Shown here one piece after another: positions 17,982-27,715 of a stretch of DNA of 55,412 bases. Each line of letters begins with the position of its first letter. The stretch's first letter is position 1. The DNA lies in the NCBI GenBank assembly GCA_945875585.1, contig CAMCLK010000033.1:1-55412 (forward strand). Direction: 5' to 3'. A program made the position numbers and the translations under genes. The notes under the pieces were generated by a model. It was not told the DNA's origin. It saw only the letters and a program-made list of their open reading frames with translations, and did no database searches. Origin of the DNA: Candidatus Kuenenia stuttgartensis. GTDB taxonomy: Bacteria > Planctomycetota > Planctomycetia > Gemmatales > Gemmataceae.

Positions 17982-18362
17982 TCAGGTTTGGCTTGCAGGG
18001 CCATTAGGTGTATCCCATTGCAAAAAAAAGACCTTCAAACCATCTGGATCAAGCATTGTAACCACGCTTGCCCCCCACGACATGGCCCGGGGAAGCGGTG
18101 TTCCCTCAGGAAGCGCCCGATGGCGTTCCGTGATATTGTTTACTTCGATCACTAGATGAAACCGTCCGTCGGGCTCACGCAGGGTAGGCGGGTTGCGTTC
18201 CCGGGTGGCATCCATCAGTTCCAGCCGTAGGCCACCCAGATCGAGAAGCATGCCACGCGCATTGTCTCGATCCCAAGATTTAAGCACGGTCCCGCCCAGC
18301 GCGCCGCAGTAAAACGCGCTCATGGCATCAAATTGTGCGGTGGCTAGGCTTACGAATCCCAT
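17982..18362 (-). CDS. VOC (glyoxalase/bleomycin-resistance) superfamily protein
   Basis: A 126-residue protein of single-module VOC length. The features seen are FDAMSAFYCGALGG at the start, DLGGLRLELMDA in the middle, FHLVIEVNNI and a C-terminal DPDGLKVFFLQW. VOC proteins bind a divalent metal and act on small molecules or bind drugs; the substrate cannot be told. The ATG at 18362 is preferred because GGGAGGG lies about seven bases upstream. An ATG 18 bases earlier is less likely. The gene is convergent with ubiX and divergent from the DUF1080 gene. Confidence 0.8.
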   Translation of the reverse strand: MGFVSLATAQFDAMSAFYCGALGGTVLKSWDRDNARGMLLDLGGLRLELMDATRERNPPTLREPDGRFHLVIEVNNITERHRALPEGTPLPRAMSWGASVVTMLDPDGLKVFFLQWDTPNGPASQT

Positions 18363-18484
18363 GGCAATGCCCTCCCACATGACATGGTAAGAGCCTGTAA
18401 TCTTGCGGGGGACTGGAGCGGAGTTGGAAATAACGGTAGAATCGTCCTTTCATCACTCTCGGGCAAGCAGAAGGAACAATCACA

Positions 18485-19240
18485 ATGCGCGGTATTGGCT
18501 TGGTTATGGCGGGTTGGTTGCTGGCGACAGGATTGGCTCCAGCGCAGGAATACAAAAGCGGGATTCCATGGTCTGAACCCAAGCTGGTGACTCCCGGTAC
18601 GGCCAGTACCGCACCATCCGACGCGATTGTTCTGTTTGGTGGTAAAGACCTGTCGGCGTGGAACAATGGCGATAAGTGGCTGGTAGCCGACGGCGTGGCG
18701 ACAGCCGCTAAGACGGGTATTAGCACCAAGGAAATGTTCGGCGACTGCCAACTGCACATTGAGTGGGCCACTCCAGACAAGGTGGAAGGTGCTGGACAGG
18801 GCCGAGGCAACAGCGGCGTTTACTTCATGGGACGGTACGAGCTGCAGGTTCTCGATTCGTTTCAGAACCCCACCTACTTCGATGGGCAGGCCGGTTCCAT
18901 CTACAAGCAGTACCCGCCTCTGGTGAATGCAAGCCGCAAGCCGGGCGAGTGGCAGATCTACGACGTTATCTTCACGGCTCCCCGGTTTGATTCGTCAGGC
19001 AAGCTTCTCAGCCCCGCGTATATAACGGCGCTGCATAACGGCGTATTGATCCAGAATCATGCTGAACTGAAGGGGAACACATTTTTCGACCGCCCACCTT
19101 CGTACAAGGCGCACCCACCCAAGGGAACCATCGATCTTCAATACCACGGCAATCCCATGCGGTTCCGCAATATCTGGGTTCGTGAGCTGAAGCCTTTGAC
19201 AGTACCTGAGAAGAAGAATCCAGTGGCGGACAAGAAGTGA
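18485..19240 (+). CDS. DUF1080 (3-keto-disaccharide hydrolase-like) secreted protein
   Basis: A 251-residue protein with a signal peptide (1-20). The DUF1080 fold (concanavalin-like jelly roll) is clear from [54 protein letters not shown] and [13 protein letters not shown]. Some characterised members hydrolyse 3-keto-glycosides; the family is strongly expanded in planctomycetes. AAGGA lies eight bases before the ATG. The stop overlaps the GTG start of the transporter gene (GTGA), so the two are probably translated together. Confidence 0.88.
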   Translation: MRGIGLVMAGWLLATGLAPAQEYKSGIPWSEPKLVTPGTASTAPSDAIVLFGGKDLSAWNNGDKWLVADGVATAAKTGISTKEMFGDCQLHIEWATPDKVEGAGQGRGNSGVYFMGRYELQVLDSFQNPTYFDGQAGSIYKQYPPLVNASRKPGEWQIYDVIFTAPRFDSSGKLLSPAYITALHNGVLIQNHAELKGNTFFDRPPSYKAHPPKGTIDLQYHGNPMRFRNIWVRELKPLTVPEKKNPVADKK

Positions 19241-20664
19241 CTCAGTTGCCAAATGACAGCGCCCCTAGGCGAGCCAGCAACGACGATATCTGGGCCCTGT
19301 TTCTGGGCCTTGCCGTCGTCGGGCTCGCCCTGTTTGGCTTGGCCGGTTATCAGCCTCTGGGCTGGGCTGCCAAGTTTGAGGAATGGGTTGTGCCTGCCAA
19401 GGCAGTCAAGCCCGTAGCTTGGGCCTTGCCCGGCTGGCTGGCGCTTGCGGCGTCGGTCGCTGCTGTTACCTCCATTCTTTCTCTGCGTTTGGTGGTTTTG
19501 GGCAAAAGTGTGATTTCAGCCGCGACGGCTTCTGCTGTCGTTGTGATATTGGGGCTGGGCTCTTACCTTCTGGGGCACCATGCCTGTGTGGCAGCGACAG
19601 ACGATTCGAAGTTTGTCGTGCCCTTCCGGTTGGGCCTTACGGGCGAAGCGGGCTATCTGGTGGCCCTGTTTACTGGACTGGCGCTGGGAAATTTGTTCCC
19701 CGGCGCAGCCCGGCGGCTGAGCATGGCGGCGCGCACGGAGCTGTTCATCAAGACCGCCATTGTTTTGGTGGGCGTAAGCTTGGCGGCCAAAACATTGGGT
19801 CAGCAGGCGGCTGCCAACCGGGTGCTGTTGCGCGGTGTTGCCGCCATTGCGGAGGCATATTTACTGTATTGGGGTTTGGTGTATCTGCTGGTGCGCACGG
19901 TTTTCCGGTTCCCGCGTGAGTGGGCCGCACCGCTTGCCTCGGGTATCAGCATCTGTGGTGTTTCGGCGGCTATGGCGACCGGTGCCGCTATCCGGGCCCG
20001 ATCGGGTGTCGCCGTGTTGGTTTCATCCTTGGTGGTTGTTTTTTCAACAATCGAATTGGTTGTTCTCCCCTTTTTCGCACGCTGGCTTTTGCCAGACAAC
20101 CCGATGGTGGCTGCCGCTTGGATGGGGCTGGCGGTGAAAACCGATGGCGCGGCTGTTGCCGCTGGTGCTGTTACCGAAGCACTCTACCAGCCGGGGCCGG
20201 GTAACCTGATGGTGGCGACCACCACGCTTATCAAGGTGTTTATTGATCTTTTTATTGGTGTGTGGTGTTTTGTGCTTGCTGTTGTTTGGCAACGCTGGTT
20301 CCGACCAAAAGGGTCCGAACGCGTACGCTTCATGGAAATTGTCGAGAGGATGCCTCTGTTCCTGATCGGCTATTTCCTGGCATTTCTCGGCCTGATGGTT
20401 TTGGGCAACACCATGCCAGAGACCTTGAAGGGAATCAAGCTGGTGGAAGGCCAGACTGAAGCGTTCCGCAAGCCGTTGTTTGCCTTGGCGTTTTTGTCGA
20501 TTGGCATGGCAACCGATCTGCGGCGTTTGGCATCGCCGGGAATGGCGCGTTTGCTTCTCGTTTATCTGGTGTCGATTTTTGGATTCATCATCTGGATGGC
20601 TTTGGTCATCTCGTGGATCTTCTTTCACGACATTCCCGCAATTCCACCGGTGGTAACGCCATGA
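19237..20664 (+). CDS. YeiH/UPF0324-family membrane transporter (putative sulfate exporter), long form
   Basis: A 475-residue polytopic membrane protein with roughly ten or more hydrophobic segments. The family core is marked by [63 protein letters not shown] and [17 protein letters not shown]. Typical YeiH proteins are about 340 residues; the extra length lies in the N-terminal 110 residues and an expanded loop. The start is a GTG that overlaps the previous stop, with GGCGGA six bases upstream. Family members are called putative sulfate exporters, with little direct evidence. The next gene overlaps by ATGA. Confidence 0.82.
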   Translation: MTQLPNDSAPRRASNDDIWALFLGLAVVGLALFGLAGYQPLGWAAKFEEWVVPAKAVKPVAWALPGWLALAASVAAVTSILSLRLVVLGKSVISAATASAVVVILGLGSYLLGHHACVAATDDSKFVVPFRLGLTGEAGYLVALFTGLALGNLFPGAARRLSMAARTELFIKTAIVLVGVSLAAKTLGQQAAANRVLLRGVAAIAEAYLLYWGLVYLLVRTVFRFPREWAAPLASGISICGVSAAMATGAAIRARSGVAVLVSSLVVVFSTIELVVLPFFARWLLPDNPMVAAAWMGLAVKTDGAAVAAGAVTEALYQPGPGNLMVATTTLIKVFIDLFIGVWCFVLAVVWQRWFRPKGSERVRFMEIVERMPLFLIGYFLAFLGLMVLGNTMPETLKGIKLVEGQTEAFRKPLFALAFLSIGMATDLRRLASPGMARLLLVYLVSIFGFIIWMALVISWIFFHDIPAIPPVVTP

Positions 20665-20801
20665 GTAATGAACAAGAAGATTTGTTGATGGAATTGGAAA
20701 CGGGCCCGGTTGAACCCTTGGCCCGGGTCGAAATCATTCTGGTAGGCAGTTGCTTAGCTGTTGGCACGCTGCTGCTGGTGGTGCTGGCGTGCCTGCTGTA
20801 A
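20661..20801 (+). CDS. 46-residue single-helix membrane protein coupled to the YeiH gene
   Basis: Starts [20 protein letters not shown], followed by one hydrophobic segment (about 24-46) running to the C-terminus. Its ATG overlaps the stop of the transporter gene (ATGA), which argues for a real, coupled gene despite the small size. The acidic N-terminus would face the cytoplasm or periplasm depending on topology. It may be an accessory subunit of the transporter. No family is recognised. Confidence 0.65.
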   Translation: MSNEQEDLLMELETGPVEPLARVEIILVGSCLAVGTLLLVVLACLL

Positions 20802-20808
20802 TGGCGGG

Positions 20809-21183
20809 TCAGCGAACCCAGAAATCGATCACAATCACCTTTTCGCGGCGGTCTTTAACAATCGACACGAAATCCTGATGCGCGGGATGCACAATATAGG
20901 CGTCGCGGTCTTTTTCTGTGGCAAACGATACCACGAAGGCATGCGTGAAGCCTTCAGATTTGCCTTCCGGGCTGACATTGGTACCGGCTTCGAAACCGAC
21001 AATACCGGGAATCTTTCCGGGCAATCCTTTGAACGCTGCAGACACCTCGTCGATTTGTGCTTGTGTGGTGGTTTCCTTGAATTTGTACAAAACGATATGG
21101 CGTAACACAGGAATAGCCCTCGGGGAAGGTGCGCTGTCTGCCGATGGGAAGCACAACGCAACAAGCAACAGTAAAGTTGACAT
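20809..21183 (-). CDS. Dabb (stress-responsive A/B barrel) domain protein, secreted
   Basis: A 124-residue protein with a signal peptide (MSTLLLLVALCFPSADS). The Dabb domain is shown by LRHIVLYKFKETTTQAQI, FEAGTNVSPEGKSEGFTHAF, FATEKDRDAYIVHPAHQDF and VIDFWVR. These are dimeric ferredoxin-like barrels of unclear function. GGAG seven bases before the ATG at 21183 supports this start over a longer frame that runs back into the DUF1559 gene. It follows the DUF1559 gene by 11 bases on the same strand. Confidence 0.84.
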   Translation of the reverse strand: MSTLLLLVALCFPSADSAPSPRAIPVLRHIVLYKFKETTTQAQIDEVSAAFKGLPGKIPGIVGFEAGTNVSPEGKSEGFTHAFVVSFATEKDRDAYIVHPAHQDFVSIVKDRREKVIVIDFWVR

Positions 21184-21194
21184 GGCTAACTCCG

Positions 21195-22190
21195 TCAATC
21201 GAGGTTGATGACTTCGCCACCGTTTCGGGTGATCAGGCCGCCAACCATGGCTGGGGCAACCGAAGCGCGCAGAAATCGTACCGACCCGTCTACCAGAGCG
21301 ATGTTTACTCCGCCGGAGTGAAATGAATACATCGACTCGAAGTTGTTGGCGTTGATGCAGGCACAACCGCCATCAGGTACGAGGCCGTCTGAACTAAACC
21401 CTCGCAAACTATAAGCGGTATTCACATCTGCCCACGCGGCATTCAATTGCCAACCATTGGAACCCGGGGTGTTAGGCATGATGGGTTTGCCGTTGGCATA
21501 AACCTGCTGGCGCCCAGCGGTTTCAGCCAAAAACAGCGTGTTGGACGTGCCGTCAGTTACATCGGCATTGCGGGGCTTTGAGCTTTTGGCACCCAGAACA
21601 CCGGTATCACCTGTTGGAGAGTTGGGAGCACAGGCTGCTTGAAACTGGGGGCGTAGTCCACGGACGGGGTTGTAGTCGGTGACGCCGAGAATCATGGGCC
21701 CCCTATTGGGAACTCCCAGTTGAATGAAATAGGAGCTGTAATCCGCTGTTCTGTCTGGTGCGGATGGGCACAGAAACGTAGTTATTTTGGCGCTTGCCCC
21801 AGTGGTAACTCCATAGGGAATGGGTAGATTCGCAGGGTCTCCGACTGATTTTTTGATATCTATGAGGGTTAGCAGGTTGGCCTGCTCGATATACGGCAGA
21901 ATCAGAGTTAAAGCACTGTGGCCCTGAGTGAGGGGGCCAAGCGGGTTGGTTGGATTAGGGTTGGACGGAAAATCAAAGCCCCACGCTGGGAATGCGCCAT
22001 TGGCATCGTGGTAACCTTGCAGGGCGATTCCTAACTGCTTCAGGTTGTTGGTGCACTTCATTCGGTTCGCGGCTTCACGTACCTTCTGCACGGCAGGTAC
22101 CAGCAAACCAATCAGAACTGCAATAATGGCAATCACAACAAGAAGTTCGATCAGGGTGAACGCTGATCGAGTTCTGATTGACCAAATCAT
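21195..22190 (-). CDS. DUF1559 pseudopilin-like protein
   Basis: A 331-residue protein. The N-terminus [20 protein letters not shown] is a type IV pilin/type II secretion prepilin leader with a methylation site (F after the short basic leader), followed by [20 protein letters not shown], typical of DUF1559. The C-terminus has the H-x9-DG motif ([12 protein letters not shown]) of this planctomycete family. These proteins are present in very many copies in planctomycete genomes and are thought to be surface or secretion-system components. The Dabb gene follows directly. Confidence 0.92.
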   Translation of the reverse strand: MIWSIRTRSAFTLIELLVVIAIIAVLIGLLVPAVQKVREAANRMKCTNNLKQLGIALQGYHDANGAFPAWGFDFPSNPNPTNPLGPLTQGHSALTLILPYIEQANLLTLIDIKKSVGDPANLPIPYGVTTGASAKITTFLCPSAPDRTADYSSYFIQLGVPNRGPMILGVTDYNPVRGLRPQFQAACAPNSPTGDTGVLGAKSSKPRNADVTDGTSNTLFLAETAGRQQVYANGKPIMPNTPGSNGWQLNAAWADVNTAYSLRGFSSDGLVPDGGCACINANNFESMYSFHSGGVNIALVDGSVRFLRASVAPAMVGGLITRNGGEVINLD

Positions 22191-22295
22191 AGGGCACCGG
22201 AGAATCAGAAAACGAAGCGTGCAGGAGGACGATCACTATAAAATATACTTAACTGAATGGAAACTGAAATGCTTTTCTTTCAGCAAACAAAATTA

Positions 22296-23759
22296 TTATA
22301 ACAAAATAGGGCGATGGGTGTGCCACGCGGTCGCCTTTTCGTGCATCCGTGCCGCGCGGAGAACGGTTTCTTCTGCCATGGCAGGGCCTTGCAGCTGCAA
22401 ACCAATCGGCAGGCCGGAAGCCGTGAACCCGCATGGAATGCTCAACCCTGAAATACCTGCAAGATTGCATGAAATGGTGTAAATGTCGCTCAGGTACATC
22501 GACAGGGGGTCGGATGCCTTTTCGCCCAGTTTGAATGCTGCTGTCGGAGCGGTAGGGCCAGCAAGTACGTCGCAACTGGCGAAGATGCGATTGAAATCGT
22601 TGAGGATCAATCGGCGCGCCTTCAGTGCCTTGGTGTAGTAGGCATCGATGTAGCCACTTGAAAGGGCGTATGTGCCCAACATAATGCGGCGCTTGACTTC
22701 TGCCCCAAACCCTTCACCCCTGCTTTTGCAGTACAGGTTGATTAGGTTTGTTTTTTCAGCGGTCCGGTGGCCGTAATGAACGCCGTCGTACCGCGCCAGA
22801 TTACTGGAAGCCTCAGCAGTAGCTACCAGATAGTAGGTGGCAATGGCATGCGGGCTGGTAGGCAACGTCACATCGACGATGGTGGCACCCAGACTGCGGT
22901 AAACCTCGAGGGAGTTGCGGACAGCTTGCTCCACTTCAGAATCGAGGCCCGGACCGAAAAACTCTCGCGCAACACCTACCCGAAGGCCTGCGAGCGGGGT
23001 TTCGAGGGATGCCATGTAGTCTGGAACAGGTTGATTGACAGAGGTGCTGTCGCGACGATCGTGGCCGGCAATAGTCTGTAGCAACAGTGCCGTGCCTGCG
23101 ACATCGTGGGCAAATGGACCTACTTGATCCAGAGAGCTGGCAAACGCCACAAGCCCATAGCGACTGACCCGGCCGTACGACGGTTTCAGGCCCACAATGC
23201 CACACAGACTGGCAGGTTGGCGAATCGAACCGCCTGTATCTGAACCCAGCGATAATGGAGTCAGGCAACCGGCAACAGCCGCAGCAGATCCGCCGCTAGA
23301 CCCACCGGGAATTCGTTCCAAATCCCAGGGGTTGCGCGTTTTTTGAAAGGCACTGTTTTCGGTGGACGAACCCATGGCGAATTCGTCGAGGTTGGTTTTA
23401 CCAAACGGAACGCCGTCTTCCGCAGCTACTCTCTCAACCACATGGGCGGTGTAAGGGGGGCGGAAGTTGGCAAGCATTTTGCTGGCACAGGTGGTGGGAA
23501 CACCCTTTTGACACAAATTATCCTTGATGGCCACTGGCAAACCTGCAAGCAAACCTAATGGCTCACCTCGCACGCGGCGGGCGTCGATGGCATCAGCAGT
23601 GGTCAAAACTGCTTCGGCATCGAGATGCAGGAAAGCCCCAATTTTTGAATCAAGAGATTGGCAGGCTTCGAGGCATGCCTGAGTGAGCTGGCGCGATGAA
23701 ACCTCTCCACGCCGCAGCAATGAAACCAACGCGCTGGCGGGAAGTTGAGTCAGATTCAT
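22296..23759 (-). CDS. gatA: Glutamyl-tRNA(Gln) amidotransferase subunit A
   Basis: A 487-residue protein of the amidase signature family. The catalytic triad is visible as Lys79 (AIKDN), cis-Ser in [12 protein letters not shown] (about 151-162) and the nucleophile Ser178 ([13 protein letters not shown]). The segment [18 protein letters not shown] is diagnostic for GatA. With GatB and GatC it converts Glu-tRNA(Gln) to Gln-tRNA(Gln). gatC lies six bases upstream in the same operon. gatB is not in the window. Confidence 0.96.
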   Translation of the reverse strand: MNLTQLPASALVSLLRRGEVSSRQLTQACLEACQSLDSKIGAFLHLDAEAVLTTADAIDARRVRGEPLGLLAGLPVAIKDNLCQKGVPTTCASKMLANFRPPYTAHVVERVAAEDGVPFGKTNLDEFAMGSSTENSAFQKTRNPWDLERIPGGSSGGSAAAVAGCLTPLSLGSDTGGSIRQPASLCGIVGLKPSYGRVSRYGLVAFASSLDQVGPFAHDVAGTALLLQTIAGHDRRDSTSVNQPVPDYMASLETPLAGLRVGVAREFFGPGLDSEVEQAVRNSLEVYRSLGATIVDVTLPTSPHAIATYYLVATAEASSNLARYDGVHYGHRTAEKTNLINLYCKSRGEGFGAEVKRRIMLGTYALSSGYIDAYYTKALKARRLILNDFNRIFASCDVLAGPTAPTAAFKLGEKASDPLSMYLSDIYTISCNLAGISGLSIPCGFTASGLPIGLQLQGPAMAEETVLRAARMHEKATAWHTHRPILL

Positions 23760-23765
23760 GGGGTT

Positions 23766-24053
23766 TTAGTCCATAACAGCGGGAACGGCGTAGCAATCGC
23801 CCAGTTTGCGTGGAGCATTGGCCAAGGCTTCAGCAACGGTGAGGGATGGCTTGGGTTCGTCTTCGCGGAAGACATTATGGACAGGAAGTGCATGAGCCAA
23901 GGGTTCAATACCCTGCGTATCGAGCTGAGCTAGTTGGTCAACGTAATCGACTATGGCAGCCAACTGAGGGGTTAGCGCCGTTATTTCAGGGGTTGACAGG
24001 TCCAGTCGAGCCAAGTGAGCGACCCAACGGACCTGATCTTCCGTGAGTTTCAT
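23766..24053 (-). CDS. gatC: Glutamyl-tRNA(Gln) amidotransferase subunit C
   Basis: A 95-residue protein of normal GatC length: MKLTEDQVRWVAHLARLDLS, then AIVDYVDQLAQLDTQGIEPL and FREDEPKPSLT. GatC stabilises GatA in the amidotransferase. The ATG at 24053 is chosen for family fit. It lies two bases after the L28 stop, so the gene is coupled to rpmB. A longer frame would run inside rpmB. Confidence 0.94.
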   Translation of the reverse strand: MKLTEDQVRWVAHLARLDLSTPEITALTPQLAAIVDYVDQLAQLDTQGIEPLAHALPVHNVFREDEPKPSLTVAEALANAPRKLGDCYAVPAVMD

Positions 24054-24055
24054 GG

Positions 24056-24316
24056 TCAGGCCGATTGAACCTGGAAGGGCTTGCGCTTGATGGGGCGAGT
24101 CACCAAACCGGAGCGGAGGCACTTCACGCACACACGCTGAGTGGTGACTGACCCGCCCAACTGAACCTGCATGCGCTGCAAGTTCGGGTTGAAAACGCGC
24201 TTGTTCTTACCCGTTACCTTCACGCCGTTACCGCCAAGGTACTTGGCTTTACCGCGCTTCGTGTAAGAGTTGCCCACGATTGGCTTTTTCTGGCAAACCG
24301 CACATTGCTGGCCCAT
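24056..24316 (-). CDS. rpmB: 50S ribosomal protein L28
   Basis: An 86-residue protein, slightly longer than usual. It begins MGQQCAVCQKKPIVGNSY and has KNKRVFNPNLQRMQV. Cys5/Cys8 and a later CVKC pair form the zinc-ribbon (C+) form of L28. It heads the operon rpmB - gatC - gatA. Confidence 0.95.
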   Translation of the reverse strand: MGQQCAVCQKKPIVGNSYTKRGKAKYLGGNGVKVTGKNKRVFNPNLQRMQVQLGGSVTTQRVCVKCLRSGLVTRPIKRKPFQVQSA

Positions 24317-24391
24317 GACGCTAATACCTCATCCGCAAGTCAATCAAACAAGCATACCACGGGATACCGTGGCAACAAGGTGGACTGTTGG

Positions 24392-25000
24392 TCAGAACGG
24401 CAACTCGGCCCGGCCGGCAAGTCCATCTGCTGGCGGGTGGCTCCGCGGAATGCCTCGTTGGGCGTCGAAGAACTCAGGCGAGCAGCGAATCAACGTCAGG
24501 CGGCGAACGTCAAGGCTGACGGGTTCGCCGTTGCTGAATGCGCGGCTGGCAGGTTCAAGAAGCACAAACGGCAGCTGCACCGCCAAGATGCGGAAACTCT
24601 GTCCCACAAGCTTCTGAGATGAATTGTCATCCCATGGCATGTCGCCTCCACCAGAAGAGAGCAGCGCCTGAGCCAGAACCAAGGTGTCGGGGGCGAGGTC
24701 GTCTTCGCGCAGCACGTGCCGGCTGACTCTGTGTACTTTGCCTTCCCAATACTGAAGCGCTCGTTCGTCGCTTAGTTCGCCAAGTCCGGGAAAACCGTCA
24801 AGAATCAGGTCGTCCAGCGTGTGGCTGGCTCGAATGCGGGCCAATAGGCGCTGCAGGATCTCGTCGCTGCGAGGATCGATCCGACCAGCGCGTAGGCGCG
24901 CCAGCCTGTTCTTCAGCATGTGCAACGCTTCCATGGTCGATCTCCCAATCGCGTCAGGTTCGGCCTTCAGACCCTTTAACCTTATAGTGTATTCGATCAT
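24392..25000 (-). CDS. Conserved-looking protein of unknown function
   Basis: Up to 202 residues; not recognised. It is soluble, with charged helices in the first half (LKNRLARLRAGRIDPRSDEI, LLARIRASHTLDDLI) and a beta-richer second half (FRILAVQLPFVLLEPAS, VSLDVRRLTLIRCSP). Two starts are possible: the ATG at 25000, with GAGGG close upstream inside an inverted repeat, or the ATG at 24934, with GGGAG seven bases upstream. The gene is divergent from the aminotransferase and precedes the rpmB operon on the same strand with a 75-base gap. Confidence 0.7.
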   Translation of the reverse strand: MIEYTIRLKGLKAEPDAIGRSTMEALHMLKNRLARLRAGRIDPRSDEILQRLLARIRASHTLDDLILDGFPGLGELSDERALQYWEGKVHRVSRHVLREDDLAPDTLVLAQALLSSGGGDMPWDDNSSQKLVGQSFRILAVQLPFVLLEPASRAFSNGEPVSLDVRRLTLIRCSPEFFDAQRGIPRSHPPADGLAGRAELPF

Positions 25001-25027
25001 GATCCCTCATTATTTTTCAGGATCATG
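24998..25027. promoter_or_regulatory. Inverted repeat between divergent genes
   Basis: CATGATCC (24998-25005) and GGATCATG (25020-25027) are perfect 8-bp arms 14 bases apart, in the divergent region between the unknown protein and the aminotransferase. It could be an operator for either gene. If the unknown protein starts at 25000 the site would cover its start codon, which slightly favours the later start at 24934. Confidence 0.35.
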
Positions 25028-25068
25028 GTCTTTCATGGTTTATGGGATTACCTGTTGGAGTTTTCCCC

Positions 25069-25971
25069 ATGCTGCAGCAGTTCAGCGACAAGAACAAAGA
25101 CCTCATTGTCAGCATCAATGGTGTGTTGGTACATCGCGACAAAGCCGGTATCAGCCCTTTTGATTCAGCAGTACAGGGGGGCGATGCTGTTTGGGAAGGA
25201 TTGCGCCTTTACAACGACCGGATTTTTCGCCTGCGCGAGCACCTCGATCGCCTGCGTGACTCCGCTTTAGCTTTGGCGTTTCGTGATATTCCAACGCATG
25301 AGGCCATTGTGGGCCATTTGCGCGCAGTGCTTGCGGCCAATGGCATGCGCGACGGTGTCCACGTTCGCCTAACTCTCACACGCGGCGTAAAATACACCAG
25401 TGGTATGGATCCGCGCATCAATAATGCCGGGCCCACACTGATCATTCTCCCAGAATGGAAGCCACCCGTTTATAGTTCGGGCGGTATTCGGCTAATTACC
25501 AGCACCATGCGCCGCCCCGGGCCCGACGTGATGGACCCGAAGATTCATCACTGCAACCTCATCAACTCGATATTGGCGAAAATTCAGGCCAATACCGCAG
25601 GTGCGGACGATGCCCTGATGCTCGATTCCCGAGGTTTCATCGCCGAAACCAATGCCACGCATGTGTTTCTAGTTTCGCACGGCGTGGTCCTGACCAGCCA
25701 TGTGCATGCCTGCCCTGAAGGCATCACCCGGGCAGTGGTGATTGACCTCTGTCGCGCCAATGGGATTCCGCTGGAAGTAAGGGACTTGTCGCTGTCGGAA
25801 GCTTACCGAGCCGACGAGATGTTCTGCACAGGCACCATGGGCGAACTGACGAGTGTGCTGGAACTGGATTCCCGTCGGATAGGGACCGGCGAACCCGGCC
25901 CTTTGACCCAGCAACTGTCACGTCTGTTTCGTGCCAAAACGGCAAGCGAAGGCGAACTGGTTGTGGGATGA
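25069..25971 (+). CDS. Class IV PLP aminotransferase (branched-chain/D-amino acid type)
   Basis: A 300-residue protein. Family marks: VQGGDAVWEGLRLYNDRIF, HLDRLRDSALAL, VRLTLTRG, the catalytic Lys in MDPKIHHCNLINSILAK, FIAETNATHVFLV and EMFCTGTMGELT. These place it with branched-chain amino acid, D-amino acid or 4-amino-4-deoxychorismate enzymes; IlvE is most likely from overall length and motif order, but I cannot separate them by eye. The ATG at 25069 has GGAG nine bases upstream. A 27-base longer frame is possible. Confidence 0.85.
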   Translation: MLQQFSDKNKDLIVSINGVLVHRDKAGISPFDSAVQGGDAVWEGLRLYNDRIFRLREHLDRLRDSALALAFRDIPTHEAIVGHLRAVLAANGMRDGVHVRLTLTRGVKYTSGMDPRINNAGPTLIILPEWKPPVYSSGGIRLITSTMRRPGPDVMDPKIHHCNLINSILAKIQANTAGADDALMLDSRGFIAETNATHVFLVSHGVVLTSHVHACPEGITRAVVIDLCRANGIPLEVRDLSLSEAYRADEMFCTGTMGELTSVLELDSRRIGTGEPGPLTQQLSRLFRAKTASEGELVVG

Positions 25972-26040
25972 TTCAGGAATATTTCAGTATGGTTTTCATC
26001 GCTTTGTCATGACAGCCATGAAAAGATGAGAACAGATATT

Positions 26041-26073
26041 CTGCCCGAAAAAAACAGTTGATTGTGCGGGCAG
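26041..26073 (+). terminator. Hairpin after the aminotransferase, possible terminator
   Basis: CTGCCCG (26041-26047) and CGGGCAG (26067-26073) form a perfect 7-bp stem, 70 bases after the aminotransferase stop and before the sulfatase. No U-tract follows, so it may be a terminator aided by Rho or simply a structured leader. Confidence 0.35.
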
Positions 26074-26099
26074 GTGTCGGTTTCTAGCAGGCAGTCGGC

Positions 26100-27644
26100 A
26101 TGGTGAATTTTGTATTCAGTTTGGTGATGTCCATTCTTGCCGCCATGGCCATGGTGGCCCAGCCTGCTGAGGGAACCCCTGTTCAGCCATTGGGTCAGGC
26201 ACTGCCTCCTCCGCTCAGGGCCATGCTGCAATTGACGCCCTCCCAGGAAGAGGCGTTGGTCGCGATTGAACAAGACCTGCAAAAGCAGCTTGAACGAATT
26301 CTGACACCGGAACAGATTAAAGTACTTGCCAATGCCAGATCTCGAGCGTCTGCTCGATCGGGAAATTCTGTGTCTGGCCCGCTGCCCAACATTATTGTGA
26401 TTGTCGCCGATGACCTGGGCTATGGTGATATTGAGCCGTTCGGATCGCGCCTAAACCGGACACCTCATTTGGCAAACATGGCCCGCGAAGGCATGAAGTT
26501 GACCTCGTTTTACGCTTGCCCGGTTTGCACACCGTCAAGAGCGCAGATGATGACGGGTTGTTATGCCAAGCGTGTGTCGCTGCCTCAGGTGATTTTTCCG
26601 GGCTCTGCCACAGGAATTCATGCAGACGAGCGAACCTTGCCCGAATTGCTGAAGAAGCAAGGATATGTGACATCGTGTATTGGCAAGTGGCATCTGGGTG
26701 ATCAACCTTGCTTCTTGCCCACCAGTCGCGGTTTCGACCGCTATTTTGGTATCCCCTATTCCAACGATATGGGGCCGCAGCATGGGGCATCCAAAGGGAA
26801 TCCTTTGCCTCTGATGCGGGGTGACAGGGTGATTGAAACCTTGGATGGCGAAGGCCAGAATGCCGTCACGGCGCGCTACACGTCCGAGGCAGTTGCCTAC
26901 ATCCGGGAAAACAAGGATCGGCCTTTTTTCCTGTACCTGCCGCATACGGCTGTGCATGTGCCGTTGCACCCGGGCAGTGCGTTTCGTGGCAAGTCGAAAA
27001 ATGGAACCTATGGCGATTGGGTGGAGGAACTGGACGACTCGGTGGGTCAGGTGCTGTCGGCTGTGCGTGATGCTGGCATCGATGCGCGCACCATGGTGTT
27101 GTTTACTTCCGATAATGGCGCTCCACGAGTGGGGTCGAATGCTCCATTGCGTGGCTTCAAGGCCAGCACTTGGGAGGGCGGCATGCGTGTCCCCACCATT
27201 GTCCGTTGGCCCGGAACCGTCCCAGCCGGTGTGGCTTGTAATACTGTCTGTGGTAATATCGATATTCTGCCTTCATGCCTTGCTATTGCTGGTGGCGCTG
27301 TCGCGGCAGACCGCGCGATTGATGGCAAAAATCTGGTGGATCTGTGGCGCGGGTCCTCCATCGCCTCTCCACATGCGGCTTACGGTTGTTTTCTTGGGAA
27401 TAGCCTTCAGGGCATTCGTTCGGGAAAGTGGAAATATTACACAACCGAGAATTGGCTTTTTGATCTGGATACGGATATTGCCGAGTCCATGGATGTGGCG
27501 GCAGCCCATCCCGATGTGGTTGCAACCATGCGCAAATATGCGGAGGCTATCGAGTTGGATCTTGGCAAGGGTTCTGTTACCGGACCTGGAGTCAGGCAGG
27601 CGGGACGGGTTGCCAGCCCCGTTCTACCGCGTCTTCGTCCATGA
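26100..27644 (+). CDS. Sulfatase with an N-terminal LTPxQ module
   Basis: A 514-residue protein. A signal peptide (1-20) is followed by a helical module of about 45 residues: PPPLRAMLQLTPSQEEALVA (37-56) and RILTPEQIKVL (66-76). The sulfatase domain begins PNIIVIVADDLGYGDIEPFG (Asp104, Asp105 as calcium ligands). CTPSR (143-147) is the motif whose Cys becomes formylglycine. GKWHLGD and LFTSDNGAP complete the site. It should hydrolyse a sulfate ester, outside the cytoplasm. The N-terminal module has two LTPxQ motifs as in Spy/CpxP-like proteins and is not a normal part of sulfatases. The next gene encodes the same module alone. The start has a weak ribosome site. Confidence 0.9.
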   Translation: MVNFVFSLVMSILAAMAMVAQPAEGTPVQPLGQALPPPLRAMLQLTPSQEEALVAIEQDLQKQLERILTPEQIKVLANARSRASARSGNSVSGPLPNIIVIVADDLGYGDIEPFGSRLNRTPHLANMAREGMKLTSFYACPVCTPSRAQMMTGCYAKRVSLPQVIFPGSATGIHADERTLPELLKKQGYVTSCIGKWHLGDQPCFLPTSRGFDRYFGIPYSNDMGPQHGASKGNPLPLMRGDRVIETLDGEGQNAVTARYTSEAVAYIRENKDRPFFLYLPHTAVHVPLHPGSAFRGKSKNGTYGDWVEELDDSVGQVLSAVRDAGIDARTMVLFTSDNGAPRVGSNAPLRGFKASTWEGGMRVPTIVRWPGTVPAGVACNTVCGNIDILPSCLAIAGGAVAADRAIDGKNLVDLWRGSSIASPHAAYGCFLGNSLQGIRSGKWKYYTTENWLFDLDTDIAESMDVAAAHPDVVATMRKYAEAIELDLGKGSVTGPGVRQAGRVASPVLPRLRP

Positions 27645-27715
27645 GCAACCACTGCTATTGAACAAGGTGTTCCATGGTGGATTGTTGCTTTTTTGGAAAT
27701 TAGGGAGTGTCGATA

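Noticed and set aside
20044..20628. Minus-strand frame of 194 residues rich in His, Gln and Lys
   Set aside because: Mirror of the YeiH membrane segments. Hydrophobic codons read backwards give such composition.
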